DNA from: Falciphora oryzae
Taxonomy: Eukaryota; Ascomycota; Sordariomycetes; Magnaporthales; Magnaporthaceae
Direction of reading: 5' to 3'
NCBI GenBank assembly: GCA_000733355.1
Contig: JNVV01000020.1
Span: 101,743-165,742, forward strand
DNA length: 64,000 nt
How positions within the stretch are numbered: position 1 is the stretch's first letter; each line of letters starts with the position of its first letter. The position numbers and the translations under genes were made by a program. The notes below the pieces were generated by a model. That model had not been told where the DNA came from and made no database searches. It saw only the letters and a list, made by a program, of their open reading frames with translations. This document shows positions 11,893 through 24,847 of the stretch, one piece after another.

Positions 11893-14800
11893 GGCGTTTC
11901 GAGGAACGATAGCGGCGGCGGCCTGATATAGGCACCTTCAAGCCATCCTATCTCGAATTCATTTCTATAGACAAATGAGTCTGAAGCAAAACGGCCAATA
12001 CTTCAGACAGCTGCCATCCCTACCCAGACGGGGTCGAGATCCAGGGACTCCGATCCGTCCATCTAGGACAGGTAAGTTGAAGATTGACTGGGGCCAAATA
12101 CGGATGCCGAGGGTGCGGGATCCCATGGATTATAATAACCAGCCAATTGAGGCAAGTCTTCCTCGGGGGTGTGTGTAGGGTTAATGCCAGGGAGTTTGGA
12201 TAGTTCGAGGAAGACAGAGAAGAAAAGAACCCCCAGCAGTCCAGATGCAATCTACTCGCGCCCAGGGCAGCTCGTGAGTTCCAGAAGTATGTTAGGAGCT
12301 AGAGAAATATCCTACGTCATGGTTTCATGTCTCGACAGCCAGTCTGGCTAGCTCCTTTTGTTAGCTAACCAGTTGGCAGGCAGGCGCCTCCCTGCAATCT
12401 ATGAGTGTTTCTTGGGGACTTCCTTCATGCGCCTGTACCGGGTGGCTATAGCCCTGACGGACACTTCTTTTCCCAAGCTGGCAATCCCTTGACCTCGTCG
12501 CTGGTGACCGGTGATGCTTTAGTCCCAGGGCTAGCAACACTTTGGCACTGGCCCAGACAGCTAGAATCCAGCCTGTTTGCCCTCAAGCCACGTCCATCTA
12601 GCCCCTAGGTGGTTGATGATTCCATCAGCGTCTGTGGAGTGCGAGCAGGTTACAGAGATGTGTCTTGTCGGGATGGGTACGACGACAAGGGAAACGCGAC
12701 GCGCCGAGCGGCCTTGCTCATGCGGCCTGATCGGGCTTGGGTGTGCGACTGATACACCAGCAGCTCCACAGACGGAAGGATTCTGCGAGCTCAATGGGGT
12801 TCCAAGAGTGGTATACGCATGAGGGCAACTGTGATATCCGACTTTGTCTGGTATGATACCCGGTGTTATACCTAGGTCTAGAACTTTGCACAACCCCAAC
12901 ATATGTCTCGATAACTTACCGAAGAGGCGGCCAGATGCCCGGGAGGAGTGGTCACGTCACTCTCAAGAGAAGACCACGCACCAGAATGCACGATATCAGC
13001 CATGGCGGCATCGTACCACAGTCGGCACCAGCTGAGGAGGTCTATCCGAGAGTGATGGCGTGATGAGGAACCCACCGTATGGAAGCCTTCCGACGGTGTT
13101 GGGAAGAGAACCATCAGGGTGCGGTGAATAACCAGTCCAATGGCTCGACTGCAGGCATCTATATATAACATATTACCGCACAATAGGCTATCGAGATCTG
13201 GCGGGTAATTAGACGAGACGATCATGCCAGCGGGCGAGCCTGCATCAAAACGGCCTCACCCACCGCACACCCAACCCCGGAACATTAAGCCTTGCCAGCC
13301 GAGCCGTCCCCACAGAAAGGGGCCCCGATTCCACCACTCGCCGTTTTTTCCAGCTTGATTGCGGCCCTGGTTTTTGGCTCCTTGGGGGTTATATCGCCGG
13401 TATATAGGGCCCGAGATGCACAAGCTGGAACGGCTGGCTCTGTGCTTGCCAGTGTTCCGGGAGGAGAGGACATGTAATTAGCCGCAAGGCCGGACTCCGC
13501 ATCCCCAAACGAAGGGTTCGGGCGGCCGGCCGGCGGGTTGGCTGGCTGTGTGGAAGGGCTAGCCGGCAGTAAAACGCGTCAACGTGCTCACGATAATTAT
13601 AGCAGCCGAACGAGCCGCTGCTTTCGCCTGACGGCTCGCCGTCGCAGTGGTTGTCCGCGCATGCAATGGAACAGGCGGGTCTAGGTTCCCGTCTCCCTAC
13701 GTACTGGAGAGGCAAATAAACAAAAACGGGAGGCAAAAGAATGATCGGAAAGCGGGTCGACCAACACGCGCCTACTCCGGATGGAGGAGCGTACACGCGA
13801 CTCCAGCCTCCCGGTGGCTCTCGTGGGCGTCCGACAACGACGTCATCGAAGGCCAGGCGAGGGTCGCACGGCACAGGTGTCGTCCAATGTGCGAGTCTGT
13901 GGGTTGGGTTGGCGTGGTTGGGACACGCCCGGCCCTCCCACACGGTGCAACCTCAGCGAAGGAGAATCGGGAAGCCAAGGCAGAAATTGCAAATGTGAAA
14001 AAGAAAAAAAGAATATGAAGAGTGATGAGAAGGCAACCAATGGATGTTCTTGGGTGCCCATGTGCCCCCTTCAAACAGCGCGCGCGCTGCGATTCCAGGA
14101 CCCTGACTGGCGCGTTCTCCACGCCGCCTGGAGCAGCGTGGCGTTTTTTGCGGGCGCGCAGGGCAGGCGCTCCCCACTCCAAGATTGAACCCGACGCAGC
14201 GGGGAGAGCGCAGGGCACCCCCCGGTTTGCGGTCGGATGGCCAGTTTCCGTGCGATTTGGGAGGTGGAGGGTCTCCGAAAGGAAACAGGAAGAAGAAATG
14301 GCCGCCATGGCGAGGAGCAAGCACCTAGCATTGAAGGCAGCTGGAGTGTGTGCTACAGGGCTGCTACCACCGGCAACCGCGTGGGAACCCGCCGAGACAT
14401 TTCGAGGCACGGCGCTCTTCCCCAAAACAGGCGGGCAAATCCACCGCAACCCAAGAGCAGGAATCGGCCAATGGTGGAGGAGCATTTGGGAAGTCGTCCA
14501 CTCCATCGTCTTACTGTTTCACACACACGGACACGGCTTGTTTGGCTGGGTTGAGGGGCGCCGGACCCCGGCGCCCATTCTTCCTTCTTTTTTCTTTTCT
14601 GGATGATTCCCGACCCGGCAGGCAAATGCGACCTCACGCCATGTTTTCCCCACGGTCCTTTTGGCGGCTCAATTGGTGGCGGTGATGTCAAAGGGTCTGG
14701 TCGTTATGCCGCTTGGACAGGGAAGCTGGCTGTGCCCAGAGTGCGGCTGGCTGTCCGCTTTGAGCCACAAGAGGATGCAGCATCGCCGTGATCGCCAGAC

Positions 14801-17800
14801 GTTCTTCCTTGTCAGCCATGCTGGGCTCGGTCCTGGCGGCCTGAAAGCTGTACTTTGTACCTGGTAGGCATGTGTCGCGCAAGGATCAAAAGTCGGCCGA
14901 AAGGCCACCTAGTCCGGACAAGCAAGCAAGCATTTCAACGAACCGAAAAGGAAGCGCTGATAGGCAAAGTGGACTCGGTGCAGTCAAGAAGCAAACACAG
15001 CCAAACAGGGAGTCCAGCCGGGACGAAGCAGCAATTTAGGGCCTTGGCAGCCACAGCTCCACGTTCGTCCGAAAAGCGGGAAAAGGGAGGCTACCGCACA
15101 TGCAGACATGGTTCCCTACGCTCTGCGGGATGGGGTGCATGGGATGGAAATTCCCGGTTTGTTGCGATAGGCTCTGTGTCTTGCAAGTGTCCAAGGAGAC
15201 ACCCTTCAGCCAGTGGAGAAGAACCCAGGAACGGGTTGCAGAGAGGAGATGGCGACAAGGCTGTCAAGAAATAAGGCACGGCAAACCGCAATTTTAATCC
15301 AAAACGTTTCCAGTCCCGGGTAGATCGCGGCACCGTCAGGGATGCTGCTGGGAGATCCGCGTCCGTCCGATGTGAGGAACCTTGTTTTCACGGCGGCTTC
15401 AGGTCTCTTGCATGGAAAAAGGCGGACAGGAATGGAGGGAATGAGCAAAGAGGAGGGAGGGGACACCAGATGGGAAACACGAAGCCAAGCAGCGCACCTG
15501 GTGCTGAGCCCAGAGCTGAAAGGAGGCTCGATTCGGCCAAGGCGACAAAGAAGCACGCCTACACCAAATGGCTAAAATTGCATCCACGGTGCGAGCTAGC
15601 ATCTTGAAGGAGAGGTATTTTGAGCTCGCGCTTCACCTTCTGCCTACCACGCTGATGGGGTCTGCTTTGTGTGCCGTCGTGCGCGATCCTGTCAGCACTC
15701 GCCGGTTTGGTCGATCCTCTGGGGACGAATCGACCGTGCCACCTCGTTGTGCTGCTGACCCGCCCCTCCCGCATTCGGGCAGCGGACACGAGAGGTACAG
15801 TAGACTGGTCAGCATTGGCTGCTCGTGCTGTGCGTTGAATGGGGGGAAAAACCCGAACCGGCTTATCCTCCAAGTCGGCTGCAGTTCACTAGTCGGAAAG
15901 AAACGAGCACAGAGAGCTAGGTACCTACCTAGCTCAAGTGTCAGCAACAAGCCACGCCTGCGTCTGTCGTCTCATCGCGCTAGCAGCATCACGTAGTCGC
16001 AAGGGGATTGGTTCACCCCCTCACAGTCCTTTTTTTTTTTTTTTTTTTTTTTTAGGGATGACATCGCCTATCGGTCCTTTCCCCGGCTAGGTCTGGTCTG
16101 TCAGCCTTGCGCTCTGGGTCTTTAGGCCAAGGAACCACCCTCTAAGTCTACCTAGCCATGGGTAACCGGACAGAGCAGGCAGCTGGATAACCAAGGCATG
16201 TAAGCGGCTACTCCACCTACGGCGCGAGCACAGCGGCGGCGTTGGCGCAGGCGAGCGGCACAGTCTACAGTAAAGGGGTGGTGCTCGGTGATGTGACCAC
16301 CATCCTCCCCATCGTCCTCCTTTCCCGCGACGGGACGCGGCGAGGCGGATGAGTGGGCGCAATGCCTGGGGGTGGCGGGCGGGTTGTTTGTCATGTCGCG
16401 GGCAAGCGAGGCGAGCAAAGCGTGTCAGAAGTGCTGGATGTTTCTTCAGGATGCTTTGTAGGGCCCGCCCGTATAGGTTATCTATTGGGGAAGGCGGATG
16501 GAAGCGACCAGACAGCCAGACACAGCCGGGCTCACCTCGCCAGCGAGGTACCCCCAGCATGGAATCGCCAAGTTTTCCAGGCTACTACCCACCTTCCGGG
16601 CGGCACAAACGAGGGATCTGCGTCTTTATGGAGAAACAGAGATCGGGCGACGGAGAGGAAGCCTGGCCGGGGCGGAGCGTCGACGTGTGGTTGGCAAACG
16701 AGAGTGAGTTGGTACTGTCCTCAGATGGGAGTTCGATATGCCTGTAGGGAGGGGTACCCAGAGAAAGGTCGGGGAATTTCTATTCTAGAAATCCGCCAGT
16801 GGTGGGCAGGGGGCCGCAAGAGCCAACGACCGGGCAGTGCTGGACATCACGAAGCAAACCAGACAACTATGTTTCTTGGGCGATGGTCCCGGGATGTGCC
16901 AGTCCGAATTTGGATCACCACTCTGGTCGTACACGAAAAATTAATCATATGCATTTTTTTTTTCTGGGCCTGGCAGGGCGAGGGCGAGGATTCCATTCGA
17001 CGTTGCCGGGCAAAAAGGAGGACGTTGAAGTGTTTCTATTGGCGGCATGCTCCTCCTTTTTTTCTAGGTTTTATTGATTCTCCATCAACGCTTGCGACAT
17101 TTTGGGCCTTTTCAGCATGCACAGGGACGGCGCACAGTCCCCAATACTGCCCCGAGTGACGGGTCGATACGACGGTGCATTGGGCGGGTCCCCGCGCAAG
17201 ACTCACGACGCTGCAGGTGGTGGTTGCCCACTTGCAGCACGGGCATGCAATTAAGCGGGGATTAGCTAAGCTGTCTCATTTCAATCGAGATGCAAGGCCC
17301 GCCCATCGATGGGCACACGCGAAACAGCGGCAATTTGAACACGAAATTCGCGCGCGGCCGGATAGGGCGAAATGCAAGTTGCCCCCCTCACCCCCAAAAC
17401 ATGCGTTCCCCTTGTGTTTCTCTCCCAGGGTGCGGGGCTGGCTTTCTGCCCATTTCTCTGTGCAGGTTCTACAGATTGCATGCTGGGGAACGTACCGAAA
17501 CAATTGGAGGATTTCGAGGCGGACCCTCCGAGTCCCGTCGCACAACCTCGCCTCCCCACGGCATGATGTGTGCCTTCTTGGTTCGGGGTGCTTCATGGTG
17601 ATCGACTTGCGATGGGTAGCTGCTGGACCAGCGGTCTGCCTGCCTTCCGAACCGGATGCAGGAAAAAAGCTTGACGAGGCACGACGGGAGCCACGTCGGG
17701 CGTCAGGAACACTGGCGATGACGCGCAGAAAGGGAAGGGAGCCACGGAGCCCAGGGCGAAGCTGTCAGTGGTGGGCAAGGGGGCGCTGGGCCGGTGCTGC

Positions 17801-20539
17801 CCCCGTTTTGGGACGATGCTCAGGCGAGCAGCACTCTGGCGGGCGAGCTTTGGTGGTTCCTGCCCTCCAGCGGGGCCATTCCGGAGCAGCCAGCCACAGA
17901 CGCATCACATCAATCCCTCAGCCCCCCGACCGGACGGGACAGGATATTGGACGACACGATGACGGAGGAGAGGTGACTGGTCACTCGAGAGGTGCTGATC
18001 AAATGACAGTGTCTGAGAAGAGAAAAAAAAGCAAAGAAGATGCACATGCGCCTCGACGCAGTGGGAGATGCCCGAAGTACCTTACCAGGCTCATGCTGGC
18101 CCCTTCGCCTCTCGCTGCTCCTCCGTTTCTCTGATTCTGCTTCTCGTGTGGTGCAGCATGATCCGCTGCAGAATCCGGATCCTCAGAGTGATGCTCTCCG
18201 CCAATTTGTCGGGCGTGAGTGCTGGCGCATCGAATGGATGTCTGGATCCGCTGCTGTGCTTGAGAGGCCTCGGTTTCGGTGGGTGGATTGACTGCCTCGG
18301 GAAGGGGCCCAAGTGCGGCACATGCACGCGAGAGCTGGATCCTTGCTGGGTTACGGTGCCTCAGGATAGTCTGCTCAAGATCCCATGGTGAAGGCAACGG
18401 CGAACAGGGCAACATGCGCCGCAGTGTATTGCGCCCAATCCAGAGACCTGGGCACACCTTGGGCAGATTCCTTTTAGCAGCTCTTCGATTGGCAAGCCTC
18501 ATGCTGGGGGTTGTGGTCACCATCTCGGCCGCGCCCCCGAGGCTCTTCAGAGGCGTTGCTGGCAAAAGTGCCGGGAGTAAAGCCTTGCCCCGAAACGGGG
18601 GCAGATTGCAGGCTGCTCGATACGTCGCACTTTTGACTTTTGATTCTTCAGGGGGACAACGGCCACATGCACCTATCAAGCAAGAGAAGGGGATCCTCTG
18701 GGCTGTCTCTCCAGGTTCCTGTAGCCCCCACCGAAGCTGCAGCAGAAATGGAATCGAATTCACCGAACAGACGGCCCGGGCACATCCAGCACATCCAGTT
18801 GGCAGCCAAGGCGGGCGCCCCATCCTCTCTGCGAGTCGCTGGGCATGACAAAGCCGCTGGGACTGACAAACACCAGGCTGCTTTGGGACGGGCATTTTTG
18901 TCACCGGGCTCTGTCATGGCTTGGGGACCATTGTCGCTTGTCAAAGCCAGCGCCGAGGGGCCAGCCCGGACTGGGGCTGGTGCCGCTGGATTTGAGCGAG
19001 GGCATTGGGGTTTCGCAGCCCAAGCCTCCCGTCGGCACAGACCACCGCGGATGGGCTAAAAAGGGCCGGCGGGCATTGAGCACTGCCAGGCGCCGCCCAA
19101 GGAAGGAGAGCCCGCCCTGTGCCAACGTGGATGTGGGGTGGAGACCGGGGGGGTACCTGCTAAAAATATGGCAGCAGCGGCGGAGGGCCGGGTACCGTGC
19201 ACCTATTGAGCTATTGAGAGGTACGAGATTGTGCTCCGGATACGAGCATAAAAAACCGTCGGCGCCTGGCTGGCCCACGCGAGTTGCATTTCATGTCTCG
19301 AGCGGCGGCGGCGCCGCAGCGTGCTGAAGAAACCAAGGCGACTGATGCATGCCCTGTGCCGAGTAGGGGGGCGACCCTGGGATCCCCACCAGCAACCTCC
19401 CTCGCGGGCTCCACCCACCGCAGTGTCACCCAGTACCTGCTCCCAGTGCCTGCTCCCAGTACCTGCCCCAATTTCACCGTGCTGCATCCCATCCCGACCA
19501 GACGTGACCCTCGACTGGCGTCCACGGCCCACGACACCGTGACCCTTCCCTGCCTGCCTCCACCAGCAACTGCGTTTCTCGAACGTCCAGCAGTGCCAGG
19601 CAAGACTGCAAAACTCGGTCCGCAATCGCCTCCTCTGCGGCGCCAGAACGCGACCCATCCTCCTTTGTGCCGTTTGTTGTTTCTTGATACTTCCTCTGGG
19701 GGCTTTTTGTCTCTGCACCCACGCGCTCTCTCGCTCTCCCTCCGATTCTGTACTTGGTACCTTGCCTTTCCTTCTCCCGACGCTCTGCAGCAGCCCGTGC
19801 GAATTTCCCATCTTTATTCCGCCCTGTCGACCATTCTCTTATTTTTGTCACGCATTGGCGCTCCAGCACACCACCACACCACAAGCACCCCAAATACCTA
19901 GACGAACCACGCCCTTTCCCGCCTTCTTTAACCACCCTCGGTTGCCGGCGTCGCTCTCCCACCAGATGCAGAACCCGGCTCCTCTGACTCCCTGATCTGG
20001 CTGATCTCCCACCCCCAACGACCGAGAAGAAAGGGCTCCCTGCCCGCCCACCGTCGTCGCGGCCCTTCGTTTTGGGTTCTGCCCGTCTTTGTTCCGACCA
20101 CACCGCAAACCAACCTGGGACACCCTTCCACGGTCGCAGCTCGCCGAGCCACGGGAACAAGGGGCGTGCTAGAACGCGATTCGAAGCCCGAAGCCGGCGC
20201 CTATCTCTGTCCCCAACAGCTGCTGTCCATCGGGCCTTTTCTGTGTTGTCGTGTCCGCGCCTAGGCATTTCTCCTCGGCCACGACGATCCGCTGTCAAAT
20301 CCGCTTCCTTGTGGCTCTGCCCCAAGAACCAAGCCTGCCGAGATTGGACTTCTGTTTGACCCCAAGACGACGACGACAACGACGACGGCCTCGCCCTCCT
20401 CTTCTCCGACGTGTTTCCCTCCCTGCTTCCTAGACTCTTGCCCTCGCCTCTCCAGCCCGGACCAGCCGAGACTGCTCTACAGCCCTGTATCGATATTGCA
20501 CACGTTGCTAGGAAGAGGGGCCACTTCGGTTCCATCTTA

Positions 20540-23500
20540 ATGGACCGCCGGTCTTCGACAGCAGAGCCCAAGCATCCCTACCCTACAACACCCTGGCCAC
20601 ACCTAGCGCCCGGCGCGACGGCCCCGAGAACAGACACGGTGGCGAGCCCGGCCACCGAGGGTGCCAGCCCGCTCTTTCCGGCTTCGCTCGACCTCCTGCC
20701 CATCTTGTTCCCGCACCAATCGGTCTACCAGACGCAACTGCTCAACTACAACAAGCTGATAGCCACGGGGAGGAGAGGCGGTGGCGGCCTGCAAAATTCG
20801 CCGCACTCCCCCTCTGGGCCCGCGGGCCACGCACACCCAGGACCAAGGTCGCGGTCGTCCTCCAAGGTGTCCAACAAGGACGCACCGTCGTCCAAACCAA
20901 GCGGCAACCAAAACTGCCATGGGAATAGACCGCCGAAGAACACAGACAAAGCCGACCGCGCGGTTATAGCTGGGAAAGAATCCACCGCCACAGCAAAGAT
21001 GCCTTCGAGACAGGCCGACGGCGCCAGCCAGCCGTCATCGTCCAGCTCGTCTCGCCAGGCACGCCAATCGCAGCAGAACCAGCCATCACGGCCGCCACCC
21101 GCGCAGGCGAGCTCAGTCCCCTCCACGCCCCACCAGCATGCTCGGAACTTCTCATTTGAGTCGCGCGAGCAGTCGCCTACCGCCACGCAGAACCACTCAC
21201 CCCGCTCGACATACTCGGACCCCAACGGCAACAATATGGCGTCGCTGCGGCCTCTCCCGCCGCGCCTCGGGGGCTGTGTATTCGAGACAGCCATGATACG
21301 CGGCAGGAGGCGCATGCCCTACAGCCTTGGGGGCGACCGTCTGGACCCGGTCGAGCCGAGCAAGGTCAAGAGCAAACTGGCCGAGGACGAGGAACGTAAG
21401 CTGACCACGGACATGCGCGAGCTGTACGACCGGTTAAAACCGACAGAGAAGGTCAAGGAAAACCGCGCCAAGCTGGTAAAGAAACTGGAGAAGATCTTCA
21501 ATGAGGGCTGGCCGGGGCACAACATCAAGGTGCATCTCTTCGGGTCGTCGGGCAACAAGCTATGCTCCGACGATTCTGACGGTATGTGGCCGCTTCCACC
21601 GAATTCCCCCGTTGTTTTCGTGTGCCATAGATCCCTCTCCTGCAAAGGATGTGTGACTGCTCGCGCTGCGAATCTTGTAGTAGCTAACAAAACATGTCCC
21701 CCTCTCGTAGTGGACATATGTATCACGACAGACTGGAAGGAGCTGGAGAACGTCTGCATGATTGCCGATCTTTTGCGGAAACGTATGTTCGGCCCTCTTT
21801 CCTTACGAACCCGATCAGAAGAATCTCTGGCGATTGGCCTGCTGACCCTGTGCGTACAGGTGGGATGGATAAGGTCGTCTGCGTCTCCTCGGCCAAGGTC
21901 CCCATCGTGAAGATCTGGGACCCCGAGCTGCAGCTGGCGTGCGATATGAATGTCAACAACACCCTAGCCCTCGAGAACACCCGGATGGTCCTGACATATG
22001 TCGACATCGACGAGCGCGTGCGCCCGCTAGCCATGGTCATCAAGCACTGGACGCGGAGAAGGATTATCAACGATGCAGGTGAGTGCCTGGATGAGCGACG
22101 AGCTGTCCCGTTCTAGCCTGTGGCCGGGCCAAGGTTAGGTCTGAGTACAGCTTGTGCTGACACCTTGCTTCTTTCTCCCAGCATTCGGTGGCACGTTGAG
22201 CTCGTACACCTGGATATGCATGATAATCGCCTTCCTCCAGTTGAGGAGTCCGTCAATATTACCATCCCTCCACTTGAGCCCACACAAGAAGATCGTGCCA
22301 GAAACGGGCCGGAAGAGCGAGTTCGCCGACGATATATCGAAGCTGCGAGGGTTCGGGGAGAAGAACAAGGAGACGCTCGGCGAGCTGCTCTTTCACTTCT
22401 TTAGGTTTTACGCGCACGAGTTCGACTACGACAAGTGGGCATTGTCGGTGCGACTGGGCAAGAGAATCACCAAGACGGAGAAGAAGTGGCACCTGGCACT
22501 CAACAACATGCTCTGTGTGGAGGAGCCCTTCAACACGGTGCGCAACTTGGGCAACACCGCTGACGACACGTCATTCAGGGGCCTCCACCAGGAGCTCCGG
22601 CGGGCGTTTGCGCTTGTTGCCGAGGCGAAACTGGACGAGTGTTGCGAGCAGTACGTGTTCCCCAAAGAGGAGGAGCGTGTCTGGCAGAAGCCCGCGGCCG
22701 CACCAAGGCCGGTCCTGGTTAGGAGCTCGTCTCAGCAACACGCGAACCGTGGCGGGCGCGGCAACTACCGCGGCAACCGTGGCCCCCGAGGTAACAACCG
22801 GCGGGCCTCGTCGAGCGTCGCGTATGATAACAACCCGAATCCGATACTGGTCCCAGCGACCGGCTTTGCGCCCACGATGGGCCAGGACGGCCAGTGGTAC
22901 GCATCGCCCGTCGCGACGGCACCGTACCCCTATGTCACGACCGACGCGCTCCTCAACCCGGCCCTCTTCGCTGGCACTGCGCTACAGTATGATCCCAACC
23001 TTCGCTTCCAGCTGTATTCGCAACAGCTTGCCCAACAGCAGGTAATTGCAAATATGCAGCAAAGGTTGAGCGGCGCGGCTGTCCAGCAGCAGCAGCAGGG
23101 CCAACAGTCAACAGATCGGTCACGGGCCGGCTCGTTCGACCAGCCGCCGCTGTCTGCACCGGTCCGCCCCGAGTTCGCATACGTGTTTCCGCAGATCCCC
23201 CTCGGAGCCCAGTACTTCCCGCCGGGCTACGCCTACCCATCGTCTCCGGCAAGCGCGGCTGGGAGCACGCCGACGGCAGCTCCGGAGTTTAGGAGAAGCC
23301 TGCACAGGAATACAGTGGCGGGCGAGGCTGGCGGGTCTTCGAGCAGTGGGACTCTTAGGTCGCAGTCGCAGCCGGCGTCTCGGAGTCCGATGCCCTCAGC
23401 GACCACTCAGGGTGGTGTTGGTGGCTATCCGGTCTCGTCCCAGGCTGCTGTTGTTAATGGCATCCACGACTACGCGAACGGCGTCCCGGTACTCCAGGCG

Positions 23501-24847
23501 CGACAGGCCAACGGCATGCCTCTTAGCTTTGTCCCGAGCGATGATGCTGTCGACACCGACTACGACTCCAAGTCCGTGTCAGACTCCCCGCCGCCGCAAG
23601 AAGATGGCGCCACAGGCTACCTGGGCTACTACGTCAGCGATGGCACTAGCCCCGTCAAGAGGCAGCAGCCTAAAAGCAGCAGCATTCCGAACGGCGTCCC
23701 GAATGGTGTTGCATTCGGTGACCTGGGCCAGAACCTCTTGGCAAGGCGGAGGTTGTCAACGGATCAGTCGCCGCAGTCTATTCTGGACAGGAGAATGCGG
23801 CGGACGTCGAGGTCGCCCTCGCCTCTAGGTCACGCGAGGGCCTTCTCGGCGGGGACTGGGGCCACTCCGGTGGTATCATCATCGCCCCTTACCCAGACGA
23901 CAGGAAACGCGAGCAAGCTGTCAATCGAGGCGCGGCCCCTGGTCGTAAACGGATCGGTTTCGAAGCCCCTGTCATCGTCGGCCTCGAGCCACCTGCCGTC
24001 TGCGTGCGAGAGCGTCACATCCGAGACATCCAGTATCGACACCCCCCTGCACGTCTCGCAGGGTCTCGGGATCGGCGGGTATGCGTCGCCCCTGGACAAG
24101 CCCACCGTGGAAACCACGTCGACGACTGTGATACCCGAGCGCCCACTCGTGGTCAACGGCTCGACGACGCCCTCATCCTCGCCGCTGGTGGCGCAGAGTC
24201 AGATTCCAGACGCCAAGTCGTTCAACCAAAGGATAGCCGCCATGAACTCGTTCGCTCCGCCGCCTGTTCACCAAAGGATAGCAGCCATGGGCGCAGCCGA
24301 GGGAGGCATGTCGCCGCTCTATCCGCTTTCACCTGCTACCCGATCTCGGAACGGCGTCATTGCCCCGCTCGACCTCGCGGTTCCCCAGGGCACCCTCCTG
24401 CCGGATTTTAAGCATCTGTCGCCCGTCTACGAGACGCGGACGCCATCGCCGACGATGGTGCGCAAGTTCGAAGGCCCAGCAGCGCAGGGTCTTAGCGGCG
24501 TCAACGGAGAGCGCCCCTCGCCGCCAGCCGTCGTCTCTTCGTCGAAAGACTTCCAACCTGACGCATCCAAGGTAAAGCCGAGGCAAGAGAACGGCGTCCG
24601 GCCCACTCGAGTCAACGGGCACGGACACGTGTCGCCAAAGGACCCCGGTCAGGCACGCATGCCGTCGCGGATCGACACAGCTGTCCCGAATGGTAGCAGC
24701 ATTGCCAGTGCCAGCGCAAGTGCTGGCGGAAGCGGTTGGCAAAAGACCAAGTCACGGAAGAAGCCGAGCGACGCCAAGAGCCTCACTAACGGGCTGTCGC
24801 ATGGCGAGCAGCTCCCCAAGAATGAGGCGGACCGTAAGGGTGGCTGA
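20540..24847 (+). CDS. Cid1-type terminal nucleotidyltransferase (probable RNA uridylyltransferase)
   Basis: Four exons are read: 20540-21581, 21711-21782, 21860-22078 and 22182-24847. Donors are GTATGT, GTATGT and GTGAGT. They give 3999 nt and 1332 residues. ATG 20540 (MDRRSSTAEP) is the first in-frame ATG. Residues about 275-550 form the catalytic unit. A pol-beta-type palm contains LFGSSGNKLCSDDSDVDICIT, with the GSS motif and the first two metal-binding Asp near 348-350, and a third Asp lies in LQLACDMNVNN (about 400). This is followed by the PAP/25A-associated helical region (FGGTLSSYTWICMIIAFLQ). An Arg/Gly/Asn patch (about 634) and an unusually long Ser/Pro/Gln-rich tail follow, ending in basic GWQKTKSRKK. 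Family knowledge: Cid1-like enzymes (Aspergillus CutA/CutB, S. pombe Cid1/Cid11/Cid13) add U or A to mRNA 3' ends in the cytoplasm. Whether this one prefers UTP cannot be told from what I see. Confidence 0.9.

Larger units (their letters stand above)
6004..20539. other. 14.5-kb gene-poor interval between divergent genes
   Basis: The interval separates the minus-strand gene starting at 6003 from the plus-strand gene starting at 20540. Both strands contain many overlapping open frames, up to about 320 codons, but none shows a recognisable motif, a clean ATG with compositional coding bias, or a splice chain to a family. Visible features are an A19 run (7889-7907), a 30-nt alternating CG/TG tract (11015-11044) and a T24 run (16030-16053). 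The last 1.3 kb before 20540 is pyrimidine-rich, as in fungal promoters and 5' UTRs. Unannotated noncoding RNA cannot be excluded. Confidence 0.55.

Noticed and set aside
16353..18134. Open frames of 268 and 319 codons on the plus strand, with a 301-codon frame opposite (17999-18904)
   Set aside because: No recognisable domain, overlapping frames on both strands, many Cys/Trp/Arg from random GC-rich DNA, and no splice chain to extend them.
19474..20571. 365-codon minus-strand frame
   Set aside because: It is antisense to the pyrimidine-rich promoter and leader of the gene at 20540; composition is purine-derived Arg/Gly/Glu, as expected of a shadow frame.
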